Below are positions 56,246 through 64,000 of a stretch of DNA of 64,000 nt, piece after piece. How positions within the stretch are numbered: the stretch's first letter is position 1; each line of letters starts with the position of its first letter. Below the pieces are notes generated by a model. That model saw only the letters and a list, made by a program, of their open reading frames with translations. It was not told the DNA's origin and ran no database searches. The DNA is from Lacrimispora xylanisolvens (GTDB taxonomy: Bacteria; Bacillota; Clostridia; Lachnospirales; Lachnospiraceae). The stretch spans positions 4,205,501 to 4,269,500 of the forward strand of contig CP070896.1 in the NCBI GenBank assembly GCA_017084465.1, given 5' to 3'. Made by a program: the position numbers and the translations under genes.

Positions 56246-56653
56246 ATGGCAGAACGTGGAAGATACCGAACCAGGCAGCAGGAAATGATTGTGAGCTGCT
56301 TAAAGAAACAAAAAGAAATATTCTGTACCGTGGAAGAGTTTATGGAACGTCTTAAAAGTGATGGTATCCATGTTGGACAGACTACCGTATACCGGGCTCT
56401 GGAACGTTTATGTGAGGATGGGCTGGTTGTGAAGATCCCCTCTGTGGACGGGTCCAAGGCTCAGTTTCGATATATAGGGGAAGAAATAAACAGGAATGTG
56501 GGAAAGCTGGTCTGTTTAAAATGCGGATCCATGATTCCCCTGGAATGCTCCAGGCTGGATGAATTCTACCGCCACATCCATGATGATCATGGATTTAAAC
56601 TGGATCAAAAGCACATGGTGCTTTACGGCTATTGCAGCAGCTGTCAGCAGTAA
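56246..56653 (+). CDS. Fur family regulator, probably Zur
   Basis: About 135 residues. Seen: N-terminal winged helix with QQEMIVSCLKKQKEIFCTVE and VGQTTVYRALERLCEDGLV, then the structural zinc site CLKCGSMIPLEC and the C-terminal YGYCSSCQ (two CxxC pairs), plus His/Asp-rich sensory segment RHIHDDHGFKLDQKH. AGGGG at 56235-56239 selects ATG 56246 over ATG 56240. Being the first gene of a zinc uptake operon it is most likely a zinc-responsive repressor that regulates its own transcript. Confidence 0.88.
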   Translation: MAERGRYRTRQQEMIVSCLKKQKEIFCTVEEFMERLKSDGIHVGQTTVYRALERLCEDGLVVKIPSVDGSKAQFRYIGEEINRNVGKLVCLKCGSMIPLECSRLDEFYRHIHDDHGFKLDQKHMVLYGYCSSCQQ

Positions 56654-56680
56654 GCTGATAGATAAAAGAAAGGATTTGTT

Positions 56681-56992
56681 ATGAAAGGCAGATTAAATCC
56701 CAGACAATGGGCAGCCCTTATGACAGCTTTAATTCTCACTGTGGTTTTCCTGGGGTCTTCGATTTTTGTTTTCACCCATCTTTCCCACGACTGCACAGGC
56801 AGACATTGCAGAGTCTGTCAGGAGATAGAAGTATGTATTTCGGCGCTCAGTGTAATTTTTGAAGCGATTGGAACAGCTGCAGTAATCGCTGTTTCCTTAC
56901 CAGTTATAAAATATTCCATGCTGCCTTATCTGGCAGGATTGTTTCTCAGTCCGGTTTCTCTTGTGGATTTAAAGATCCGTATGAATAATTGA
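56681..56992 (+). CDS. Small membrane protein with CxxxHCxxC motif
   Basis: 103 residues, function unknown. A first helix (AALMTALILTVVFLGSSIFV) leads to a short extracytoplasmic loop with HLSHDCTGRHCRVCQEIEVC, holding several His and four Cys, then two helices. The loop could bind zinc or another thiophilic metal. Position between zur and znuA supports a metal-linked role. No family name recognised. Confidence 0.72.
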   Translation: MKGRLNPRQWAALMTALILTVVFLGSSIFVFTHLSHDCTGRHCRVCQEIEVCISALSVIFEAIGTAAVIAVSLPVIKYSMLPYLAGLFLSPVSLVDLKIRMNN

Positions 56993-57048
56993 ATCGGTTG
57001 GTCCATACGGGAATTTGAAGGAAACAGAAAAATCGGAGGATTTTATTT

Positions 57049-57980
57049 ATGAATAAAGCAACGAAAGTAATTCTGTTAGCAGCGGCAGCTTCTGCAGTGC
57101 TGTTATCTGGATGCGGTCAGAAAAAAGAAGCAAATGACAGCGGAAAGCTGAATGTTATGGCAAGTTTTTATCCCATGTATGATTTTGCCGTTAAGATCGG
57201 CGGCGATAAAGTAGATGTTAAAAATATGGTTCCTGCAGGAACAGAGCCTCACGACTGGGAGCCGGCGACAAAGGATATTACTGGTCTGGAAAAAGCAGAT
57301 GTATTTGTATATAGCGGAGCTGGAATTGAGCACTGGGTGGAAGATGTGTTAAAGAGTCTTAAAAATAGCAATCTCACTGTTACAGAGGCATCTTCAGGGA
57401 TCTCCTTGCTGAAAGGGGAGGAACATGAAGATGCACAGAGTGAGGATCATGAGCACGGAGAATTCGATCCCCATGTGTGGTTAAGCCCCCTGAATGCAAA
57501 GAAAGAGATGGAGAATATTAAGGATGCCTTTGTTAAGGCAGATCCGGCTAATGAAGCATATTATCAGGCTAATTATGATACCTATGCCAGCAAATTTGAT
57601 GAGCTGGACAAGAAATATAAAGATACATTATCTCCGCTGCCCAATAAATCGGTAGTCGTTGCCCATGAGGCATTTGGGTACCTTTGTAATGCCTATGGAC
57701 TGACTCAGATGGGCATAGAGGGACTGACACCGGATTCTGAACCGGATCCGGCAAGAATGGCGGAAGTCATAGACTTTGTAAAAGATAATAAAGTAAAAAC
57801 CATATTCTTTGAAGATCTGGTCAGCCCCAAAGTGGCAGAGACCATTGCAAAAGAAACAGGCGCAAAACAGAGGTGTTAAATCCATTAGAAGGACTGACTG
57901 ACGAGCAGTTAAAAAATGGGGATGATTATTTCTCTGTTATGGAGAAGAATCTGACTGTTTTAAAAGAAGCGCTGGAATAA
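57049..57980 (+). CDS. znuA: Zinc ABC transporter substrate-binding lipoprotein, frame break as read
   Basis: Cluster A-I metal-binding protein, about 310 residues corrected. Seen: lipoprotein signal with lipobox VLLSGCGQ, first metal His in PAGTEPHDWEPA, a His/acidic loop between HEDAQSEDHEHGE and DPHVWLSP that is typical of zinc-specific members, third His in VVVAHEAFGYL, and Glu/Asp in IFFEDLVSPK. One A missing in the run at 57864-57867 breaks the frame; reading on gives TEVLNPLEGLTDEQLKNGDD to 57980. Heads the znuACB set. Confidence 0.93.
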
Positions 57981-57999
57981 AAAGAACAGGAGTAAAAAT

Positions 58000-58689
58000 G
58001 TGAACGCGATTGAAATGAAGGGACTGACATTTTCCTACGGAGGAACAGGTGTTTTAAACGGAGTGGATTTAACCGTTCCCCAAGGCGGTTTTGCCGCGCT
58101 CACCGGTGACAACGGGGCTGGAAAAAGTACACTGATCCGGATTCTGTTAGGCGAGTTGTCTTTAACCGGAGAAGCAGGAAGTTTTAAACTGCTGGGAAAG
58201 GATATCCGCCAGTTCAGCGACTGGAAGGACGTGGGATACGTTCCCCAAAATGGAATGGATACTTACAAGGACTTTCCGGCCTCTGTTGAGGAGATCATTC
58301 AGGCGAATTTATACAGCCAGATCGGGCTGTTTCGTTTACCGGGGAAAAAAGAGAAGGAAAAAGTGACAGAAGCTCTTTGTGAGGTGGGAATGGAACCATA
58401 CAGAAAACGCCTGATCGGGAAGCTGTCAGGCGGTCAGCAGCAGAGAGTACTGCTGGCAAGAGCACTGGTTAACAAACCACGTCTGTTAATTCTTGACGAG
58501 CCCACCACTGGTGTGGATGAAAAGAATACGGAAGAATTTTACCGTCTGATTCAAAACTTCAATCGCAATGATCACATGACTGTTTTTATGGTAACACACG
58601 ACAGGAAGCGGCTGGCCGGTCTGGCAGATACCATCTTTCGGCTGGAAAACGGCGTGATGAGACAAATAACAATCCCGGGGGGAGGCTGA
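58000..58689 (+). CDS. znuC: Zinc ABC transporter ATP-binding protein
   Basis: 229-residue ATPase. Seen: Walker A LTGDNGAGKSTLIRILLG, Q-loop GYVPQNGMD, signature KLSGGQQQRVLLARALV, Walker B LLILDEPTTGVDEK, switch His FMVTHDRKRL. Short and without a TOBE domain, as for metal importers of the ZnuC/MntB type. GTG 58000 follows CAGGAGT; the overlapping ATG would run straight into a stop. Confidence 0.93.
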   Translation: MNAIEMKGLTFSYGGTGVLNGVDLTVPQGGFAALTGDNGAGKSTLIRILLGELSLTGEAGSFKLLGKDIRQFSDWKDVGYVPQNGMDTYKDFPASVEEIIQANLYSQIGLFRLPGKKEKEKVTEALCEVGMEPYRKRLIGKLSGGQQQRVLLARALVNKPRLLILDEPTTGVDEKNTEEFYRLIQNFNRNDHMTVFMVTHDRKRLAGLADTIFRLENGVMRQITIPGGG

Positions 58690-58694
58690 CTGTG

Positions 58695-59501
58695 ATGGAG
58701 ATATTTAATTATGCCTTTATGCAGAGGGCCTTTGTAGTGGGAATCCTCCTTGCAATGGTGATTCCCTGTATCGGTGTGGTAATTGTATTAAAAAGGCTTT
58801 CCATGATCGGAGATGCGCTTTCCCATACTTCTCTGGCAGGAGTTGCATTCGGGCTTATTATTGGAATTAATCCGGTTGCCGGTGCAGTGGCTGCCTGTAT
58901 TATGGCTGCCCTTGGAATCGAGGCAATACGAAGAAAACTGCCCCGTTATTCGGAAATGTCCATCGCCATTATTATGTCTGCCGGAATCGGTCTGGCAGGT
59001 GTGCTGTCTGGCTTTGTGAAGAATTCTGCTAATTTTAACAGTTTTCTCTTTGGCAGTATTGTGGCAATCAGCGACATGGAGATGTTTCTGGTTATGGGAG
59101 TGTCCTTAACAGTGCTTTTGCTGTTTGTGCTTCTTTATAAAGAACTGTTTTACATTGCTCTTGATGAGAGGAGTGCAAGACTTGCCGGCGTTCCTGTCAA
59201 AATAGTCAATTTTATATTTACCGTATTAACGGCAGTTACGGTCTCCATTGCGGCAAGAACTGTAGGAGCCTTAATTGTTTCGTCCATGATGGTGATACCC
59301 ACTGCCTGTTCCATGCAGTTTTCCAAAAATTACAGGCAGACAGTTCTTTATGCCATTTGTTTTGATGTGGCATTTATGATAATTGGTCTTTTTGCTGCCT
59401 ATTATCTGGGATTAAAGCCGGGAGGAACCATTGTTTTAGTAGGTGTGGTTTTCCTTCTCTTTATATTTATTGGAAAAAAGCTGCTTGGAGTGAAAGGCTA
59501 G
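58695..59501 (+). CDS. znuB: Zinc ABC transporter permease
   Basis: ABC-3 family permease of about 268 residues with eight or more helices. Seen: IPCIGVVIVLKRLSMIGDAL followed by SHTSLAGVAFG, the family signature, and ALIVSSMMVIPTACSMQFSK with the conserved Pro. GGGGGAGG upstream; GTG 58692 is an equally possible start. Completes the ZnuACB importer. Confidence 0.93.
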   Translation: MEIFNYAFMQRAFVVGILLAMVIPCIGVVIVLKRLSMIGDALSHTSLAGVAFGLIIGINPVAGAVAACIMAALGIEAIRRKLPRYSEMSIAIIMSAGIGLAGVLSGFVKNSANFNSFLFGSIVAISDMEMFLVMGVSLTVLLLFVLLYKELFYIALDERSARLAGVPVKIVNFIFTVLTAVTVSIAARTVGALIVSSMMVIPTACSMQFSKNYRQTVLYAICFDVAFMIIGLFAAYYLGLKPGGTIVLVGVVFLLFIFIGKKLLGVKG

Positions 59502-59522
59502 GTCACGATAAGGAGTAGATCA

Positions 59523-60485
59523 ATGACAGATTTATATATCATATCCGGTTTTCTTGGGGCAGGCAAGACCACACTCATACAGACTATGGTCCCTGCTGTT
59601 TTTGAAAACCGGAAGGTAGTAGTGATAGAAAATGATTTCGGCGATGCCGGAATTGATGAAGAACTTTTAAAGGGTGACAGTCTAACTGTGACCAGTTTAA
59701 ACTCAGGGTGTATCTGCTGCAGCCTGAACGGAGATTTTAACAGATCCCTGGAACAGATTGTAAAGGAGTATGCACCGGAGGTGATTTTAGTGGAGCCATC
59801 TGGGGCAGGGAGACTTTCCGACATCATTAAGGCCTGTATGAACAGGAAGGATCTGGTGAAAATCTGCCGTTGTATTACTGTGGTGGATGTGATGAATTTT
59901 GATAAATACAGGGAAAACTTCGGAGAAGTGTTTATCAATCAGATTCAATTTGGTGACTTAATTCTATTAAGCCATTTAAGCGGGAAAGCAGGAGAGATCC
60001 AGGTTATCATGGATAAAATCCGGAAACTGAATCCTGAGGCCAGAATTGAAGGGGATTTTTGGGATGGGATTCCTGCAGATGTATTCCGTCAGGGAGACAG
60101 GGTATCTCTTACAGAGTCTTTGATGGAAGACCTTAAAAACCCCGTAACCCTTAACCGGAAGATTCGTTCCGGCGGCAAGGGAGAATGCGCGGTGCGGCCT
60201 CTGTTTCGTTTTACCAGAGAGATCTTTTTATCCGTAAGTTTTGACTGTGATGAAGTCTTTACAGAGGCGGAACTGAAGGCGAAAATAAACAGAGTGACCA
60301 GTCAGGCTGATGGAATGATTCTTAGAGGAAAAGGGATCGTGAAAGGACCCGCGGGAAGCATTTCTTTTCATTACATACCCGGAATGCTTAAGATACAAAG
60401 CTCACGGGGAGAAGGAAACAGTGTGTGTTTTATAGGGACGGGAATAAAGGAAGATCAGATTATATCATTGTTTAAAGGAGAATGA
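59523..60485 (+). CDS. COG0523 (CobW/ZagA-like) GTPase metallochaperone
   Basis: 320 residues, G3E-family GTPase. Seen: Walker A SGFLGAGKTTLIQ, the metal-binding GCICCSLNGD (CxCC), VEPSGAGRLSDIIKACM, and a C-terminal CobW_C-like region with DGMILRGKGIV. Members in Zur regulons deliver zinc to proteins during scarcity. Its place after znuB and before a truncated homologue fused to a permease supports a zinc role. Confidence 0.88.
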   Translation: MTDLYIISGFLGAGKTTLIQTMVPAVFENRKVVVIENDFGDAGIDEELLKGDSLTVTSLNSGCICCSLNGDFNRSLEQIVKEYAPEVILVEPSGAGRLSDIIKACMNRKDLVKICRCITVVDVMNFDKYRENFGEVFINQIQFGDLILLSHLSGKAGEIQVIMDKIRKLNPEARIEGDFWDGIPADVFRQGDRVSLTESLMEDLKNPVTLNRKIRSGGKGECAVRPLFRFTREIFLSVSFDCDEVFTEAELKAKINRVTSQADGMILRGKGIVKGPAGSISFHYIPGMLKIQSSRGEGNSVCFIGTGIKEDQIISLFKGE

Positions 60486-60489
60486 CACC

Positions 60490-62034
60490 ATGGTAACACC
60501 TGCGTGGGTAGTCACAGGATTTCTTGATTCCGGGAAAACAACGCTGATAAACCGGTTAATCCGGGAAGAGCTTTCTGAACAGGAAGTCCTGGTGATTCAA
60601 TTTGAGCGGGGAGACACACCCCTTGCCGAAGGGGAAGGAGTGCGCTCCCTTTATTATTCTAAGGCGGAAATAGAGGAATCACCATACGCTGTGGCTGATT
60701 CCATTTTCGAAGAGATCCAGAAGGATCCGGCAGAATTAATCTTAATTGAGTGGAATGGGATGGAGCATTTTCATCGATTTGAGGAGATGTTTCTTCAGTT
60801 TCACTTAAAGCCGGCCATCCATGTGGAAAAGGTTATTTATGTAGGTGATGAAAATCAACTGAAGCACAAAATTGCAGACTCCGGTTTGATTTCCATGTCC
60901 CAGATTGCTGCAGGCAATCTGGCGTATTTAAGGGTGGAGGAGGAGAAAGCAGAACTAAGTGCGCGGGAGCTTTTTCAGATTAATCCTGAAATTCATGTAT
61001 TTACAGAAGGAAAATGGGATGGTTTTAAGAAAAAAATGTTTCAGTATGAGGTGAAATCCCAGATATGGCTGCTATTGGTCGCTGCTGCAGCCATTTTTTA
61101 TCTGACAGCCAATTCTTATCTGGGATCTTTTGTTACCTTGTTTTTGGGAGTGTTTTTACAGGCGATGCCTTTTCTTGTGATTGGGGTTTTACTTTCCTCC
61201 GCCATACAGGTCTATGTATCTGCGGACTGGATTCGGAATAAATTTCCCCAAAACGTGGCTTTCGGGCAGCTTTTTGCCATAGTGGCAGGGTTCTGTCTTC
61301 CGGTTTGCGACTGCGCTTCCATTCCGGTGTTTAAAGGTCTGGTAAAAAAAGGAGTTCCATTATCGGCAGCTGTTACTTTTATGCTGGTTTCTCCAGTGAT
61401 TAACCCGGTTGTAATATTGTCTACCTGGTATGCCTTTAATGGTAACCTTAAGATAATTGCAGCAAGGTGCGGATTGGGAGTTTTATGTGCTGTGCTGACT
61501 GGCCTGAGCTGTCTGATCAGTCCTCCCCAGAAGGTTCTGTTAACAGATCCGGCAATACAGGGAGGAGAGGGATACGGAGATTTTGAAATTTCCACACCGG
61601 ATGACAGCAAAGCCTCCCGTTTCTTTCAGATGATGGGTCATGCCCAGAATGAATTTTTCAAGGTTGGAACGTATCTGCTTACAGGAATTTTTGTATCCAC
61701 TGTGCTGCAGGAGGTTTTGCCGGGAATGACCCGGTCGGGAGGGGGAATCCCCATTCTGGCATCGGTAGCATTTATGATGGCAATGGCATTTATCCTGTCC
61801 TTGTGCTCCTCTTCCGATGCCGTTGTGGCAAGAACCATGGCAGGTGTTTTCCCGGCTGGGGCGCTGATGGGCTTTCTGGTGTTTGGTCCCATGATTGATT
61901 TAAAGAACGGAGCCATGCTTCTTGGCGGTTTTGAAAAGAAGTTTATTGTCCGCCTTTTTGTTACAACGTTCCTGATATGCTTTGGTGTAGTCGGCATGTT
62001 TGCCATACTTGGAAGCGGAGGGATCCGGATATGA
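60490..62034 (+). CDS. Fusion of degenerate COG0523-like GTPase domain and ArsP/COG0701 permease
   Basis: 514 residues. Residues 1-185 look like a CobW-type P-loop domain: VVTGFLDSGKTTLINRLI, but without the CxCC metal motif and with a much altered second half. From about residue 190 it is a DUF318/ArsP-type permease: eight or more helices, VAGFCLPVCDCASIPVFKGL, LVSPVINPVVILSTW, and LSLCSSSDAVVARTMAG, the two conserved motifs of the family. Bacteria usually encode these separately. Overlaps the TIGR03943 gene by ATGA; the two act together in many Firmicutes, function not settled. Confidence 0.83.
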   Translation: MVTPAWVVTGFLDSGKTTLINRLIREELSEQEVLVIQFERGDTPLAEGEGVRSLYYSKAEIEESPYAVADSIFEEIQKDPAELILIEWNGMEHFHRFEEMFLQFHLKPAIHVEKVIYVGDENQLKHKIADSGLISMSQIAAGNLAYLRVEEEKAELSARELFQINPEIHVFTEGKWDGFKKKMFQYEVKSQIWLLLVAAAAIFYLTANSYLGSFVTLFLGVFLQAMPFLVIGVLLSSAIQVYVSADWIRNKFPQNVAFGQLFAIVAGFCLPVCDCASIPVFKGLVKKGVPLSAAVTFMLVSPVINPVVILSTWYAFNGNLKIIAARCGLGVLCAVLTGLSCLISPPQKVLLTDPAIQGGEGYGDFEISTPDDSKASRFFQMMGHAQNEFFKVGTYLLTGIFVSTVLQEVLPGMTRSGGGIPILASVAFMMAMAFILSLCSSSDAVVARTMAGVFPAGALMGFLVFGPMIDLKNGAMLLGGFEKKFIVRLFVTTFLICFGVVGMFAILGSGGIRI

Positions 62035-62888
62035 AACTAAGAGGAAAGGGATTGAATATTCAGGCATTGACGGAATCTGCCTGCTATCTGATTTTTGGAA
62101 TTCTCCTGTTCCGGCTGACTGTGACAGGTGCCTATCTGTCCTATGTGACTCCAAGAATGAAGCCTTATTTATACGGTTTATCTGCAGTCATGGTACTATG
62201 GGCAGCAATGGGGGCTTTCAGAGTTTTCCGCCCCAAATACAAAGCCCGCCTGTTTCACTGTCTGGTTCTTGGAATTCCCATTCTTATTTTAGCTGTGCCT
62301 CCGGCACCGCCGGCAGGAAGTGCTGCGATTAAGAATTATTCCAGTTCCAGCATACCCAGGTCCTCCAGTGAACAGGAAACGGCCGGATATAATTATTATG
62401 AAGATGAAACAGAGGCAGAACAACCGGATTACAGTGCCGGTTATGAGGAAAACACAGAGGATGGCCAGCAGGCGCAAACTCAGCAGCCGGAGCTTTTAAA
62501 AGGAGCCGGTTTAAATGGAATAGATAAGGACGCCAAGACGATTACCATAGCAGATGATGACTATTATGCATGGATGACAGAGCTTGGAGCCCATGCGGAT
62601 CAATACCAGGGCTATACCGTTACCATGAAGGGATTTGTATTTTTAGATTTGGAAAACCGGCAGGAAAATGAATTTGCTCTGGTTCGTCTGTCCATGTGGT
62701 GCTGTTCCGCCGATATGGCGCCTGTGGGACTAATGGCATATGACTTAAAAGGGCAGGGATTTAAAGAGAATGACTGGGTTACAGTTACGGGAAAGCTGTC
62801 AGTAAAAGACGGTTATCCTACCATTGAAGCAGAGACCATGGTGGCAGCGGAAAAGCCCCAGCAGGAGTATGTTTATCCTTATTACTGA
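62031..62888 (+). CDS. TIGR03943 family (DUF1980) protein
   Basis: About 285 residues. Seen: three to four N-terminal helices (ACYLIFGILLFRLTVTGAYL, YLYGLSAVMVLWAAMGAF, LFHCLVLGIPILILAVPPAP), a long Ser/Glu/Gln-rich linker, and a C-terminal OB-like domain with GYTVTMKGFVFLDLENRQEN, LVRLSMWCCSADMAPVGLMA (conserved CC) and DWVTVTGKLSV. This matches the family that accompanies COG0701 permeases. ATG 62031 overlaps the previous stop. Last gene of the zinc operon. Confidence 0.87.
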   Translation: MKLRGKGLNIQALTESACYLIFGILLFRLTVTGAYLSYVTPRMKPYLYGLSAVMVLWAAMGAFRVFRPKYKARLFHCLVLGIPILILAVPPAPPAGSAAIKNYSSSSIPRSSSEQETAGYNYYEDETEAEQPDYSAGYEENTEDGQQAQTQQPELLKGAGLNGIDKDAKTITIADDDYYAWMTELGAHADQYQGYTVTMKGFVFLDLENRQENEFALVRLSMWCCSADMAPVGLMAYDLKGQGFKENDWVTVTGKLSVKDGYPTIEAETMVAAEKPQQEYVYPYY

Positions 62889-62894
62889 TAAAGA

Positions 62895-62929
62895 AGGAGA
62901 AAAGTGCGTAATGCATTTTTCTCCTGTTT
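62895..62929 (+). terminator. Terminator of the zinc operon
   Basis: AGGAGAAAAGTGC at 62895-62907 pairs with GCATTTTTCTCCT at 62913-62925 (13 bp, one G-T), loop GTAAT, then GTTTT. Confidence 0.85.
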
Positions 62930-62958
62930 TAATGATATTTTATCTCAGTTGTATTATG

Positions 62959-62987
62959 TTGACAGAAGGTGCATCCAATGATAGACT
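62959..62987 (+). promoter_or_regulatory. Promoter of the iron-siderophore binding protein gene
   Basis: TTGACA at 62959-62964 and TAGACT at 62982-62987, spacer 17 bases. Confidence 0.7.
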
Positions 62988-63004
62988 GTACAAGTATTTT
63001 TACG

Positions 63005-63022
63005 AGTTAGCATAAACTAACT
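63005..63022. promoter_or_regulatory. Palindromic operator-like site
   Basis: AGTTAG, 6 bases, CTAACT: a perfect dyad beginning 17 bases after the -10, so covering about +11 to +28. The half-site resembles DtxR/IdeR-type iron boxes (TTAG...CTAA). Repression by an iron-dependent regulator is inference. Confidence 0.6.
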
Positions 63023-63063
63023 AATGAGAAAATAAATCAATAAGAATAAAGGAGTGTATAAGA

Positions 63064-64000
63064 GTGAAGCTTATAAAACTTTTTTCCGGATTCATGGTAC
63101 TTACAGCTCTCTTAACTGGATGCGGGGCATCCGGGCAGAGTGGGGAGAGTACAAAAACAGAAACCGTAACTGCCAGGACAACGGAAGGGGAGTCTGCCAG
63201 AGTCATTGAACATGCCATGGGAACAACGGAGATAAAAGGAACGCCTCTTAGAGTTGTAACACTATTTCAGGGAGCAACGGACAGTGCCCTGCTTCTTGGG
63301 GTAACCCCTCTTGGTGCAGTAGAATCCTGGGCGGAAAAGCCGGTTTACGAATACTTAAGGGGTCAGATGGATGGCGTGGTGAATTTAGGTATAGAAACCC
63401 AGCCGAATCTGGAAGAAATTATTGCCTTAAAGCCTGATTTAATTATTGCTTCTAAAGTCCGCCATGAAAAAATATATTCCCAGCTCACTGAAATTGCACC
63501 AACTGTTATGGTAAAAGAGGTGTATCAGTGGAAGGATACTTTGAATATCTGTGCAAAAGCCCTGAACAAAGAAGAAAAGGCAGAAGAGTTTTTTGCAAAG
63601 TGGGATGAAAAAACCGCATATTTTAAAGAAAAGGCAGCAGATAAAATCAAGGATACCAAAGTGGCAGTTATAGATTTCCGGGCGGATCATGCAAGAATTG
63701 TTTATACAGGCTTTGCTGCTACGGTATTAGATGACATGGGGATTGAACGTCCGGAAAGTCATAAGAAAGAGGAATGGGGTGTTATGCTTCAGTCTGAGGA
63801 GGCAATTCCCCAGATGGAGGCGGATCTGATTTTTGATCAGACCAACTTAAATGAGGCGGAAAATGTGACAAACCGGGATAAATGGACCTCCAATCCATTG
63901 TGGTCCAATTTAACAGCAGTAAAAAACAATCAGGTATATCCCGTTAATTCTGTGTTCTGGAACAGCGGCGGCGGCCCTCAGGCAGCCATGCATATGCTTG
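63064..64000 (+). CDS. Iron-siderophore ABC transporter substrate-binding lipoprotein (partial at 3' window edge)
   Basis: First 312 residues of an FecB/FhuD-type (cluster A-II) binding protein. Seen: lipoprotein signal MKLIKLFSGFMVLTALLTGC, then the PBP2 start RVVTLFQGATDSALLLGVTP, WAEKPVYEYLRGQ, NLEEIIALKPDLIIASKVRH, and AVKNNQVYPVNSVFWNSGGG near the C-terminal lobe. The frame is intact to the window end. GGAG at 63051-63054 precedes GTG 63064. Permease and ATPase genes are expected just beyond the window. Confidence 0.9.
   Translation, partial: MKLIKLFSGFMVLTALLTGCGASGQSGESTKTETVTARTTEGESARVIEHAMGTTEIKGTPLRVVTLFQGATDSALLLGVTPLGAVESWAEKPVYEYLRGQMDGVVNLGIETQPNLEEIIALKPDLIIASKVRHEKIYSQLTEIAPTVMVKEVYQWKDTLNICAKALNKEEKAEEFFAKWDEKTAYFKEKAADKIKDTKVAVIDFRADHARIVYTGFAATVLDDMGIERPESHKKEEWGVMLQSEEAIPQMEADLIFDQTNLNEAENVTNRDKWTSNPLWSNLTAVKNNQVYPVNSVFWNSGGGPQAAMHML

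Overview
The window looks like a chromosomal segment from an anaerobic Firmicute of class Clostridia, most likely Lachnospiraceae (a Lacrimispora / Clostridium sphenoides-like saccharolytic species). This is inferred from the moderate-to-low GC, strong AGGAGG-type ribosome binding sites, frequent AGA/ATA codons, many GTG/TTG starts, an archaeal-type second AspRS, a GH11 xylanase, a DUF1576 protein and the Zur/ZnuABC/COG0523/TIGR03943 cluster. No 16S or tRNA gene is present, so the genus is not proven.

Layout. 1-17.3 kb: one long plus-strand surface-polysaccharide locus. It holds a priming sugar transferase (cut by the window edge), a sugar nucleotidyltransferase, a UDP-sugar dehydrogenase, an Alg14/Alg13-like split glycosyltransferase, GT4 and GT2 glycosyltransferases, Wzy polymerase, Wzx flippase and VanZ. 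It also holds three separate pairs of polysaccharide pyruvyl transferase plus FrhB-like (F420 hydrogenase beta) protein. 17.4-18.8 kb: an SGNH hydrolase and a small membrane protein. 18.8-26.8 kb: a LysR regulator divergent from a Pot-type ABC importer operon that runs into adenine deaminase and a second amidohydrolase, probably a nucleobase or purine-derivative uptake and deamination system. 26.9-29.6 kb: rpsO and pnp, with a long hairpin in the pnp leader. 29.6-31.7 kb: a minus-strand AAA ATPase plus TOPRIM-like pair, a candidate phage-defence module.

32-38.8 kb: accessory genes (DUF2628 membrane protein, XRE regulator with its own palindromic operator, DUF3784 and SdpI membrane proteins, VOC/DinB, Asp/Glu racemase), then a secreted SUMF1-type lipoprotein and a GH11 xylanase. 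39.1-42 kb: a Mn2+ (yybP-ykoY) riboswitch controlling a P-type cation ATPase. 42-47.8 kb: a secreted beta-helix protein, a DUF1576 membrane protein and an ABC-F protein. 47.9-51.4 kb: a broken chemoreceptor gene next to a tyrosine recombinase gene that lies between perfect 17-bp inverted repeats. The segment contains an outward-facing consensus promoter whose terminator is split by the right repeat, so it reads as a candidate invertible promoter switch. 51.4-56 kb: NUDIX hydrolase, archaeal-type AspRS with a structured leader, a methyltransferase, and a fused nucleotidyltransferase-aminotransferase. 56.2-62.9 kb: a zinc operon (Fur/Zur, small Cys/His membrane protein, ZnuACB, COG0523 GTPase, a GTPase-permease fusion, TIGR03943 protein). 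63 kb to the end: an iron-siderophore binding lipoprotein behind a palindromic operator, cut by the window edge.

Quality caveat: at least fifteen conserved genes, including rpsO, are broken by one- or two-base length changes, most of them in homopolymer runs. This is best explained by sequencing or assembly error rather than true decay. I give those genes as single loci and state where the frame breaks.
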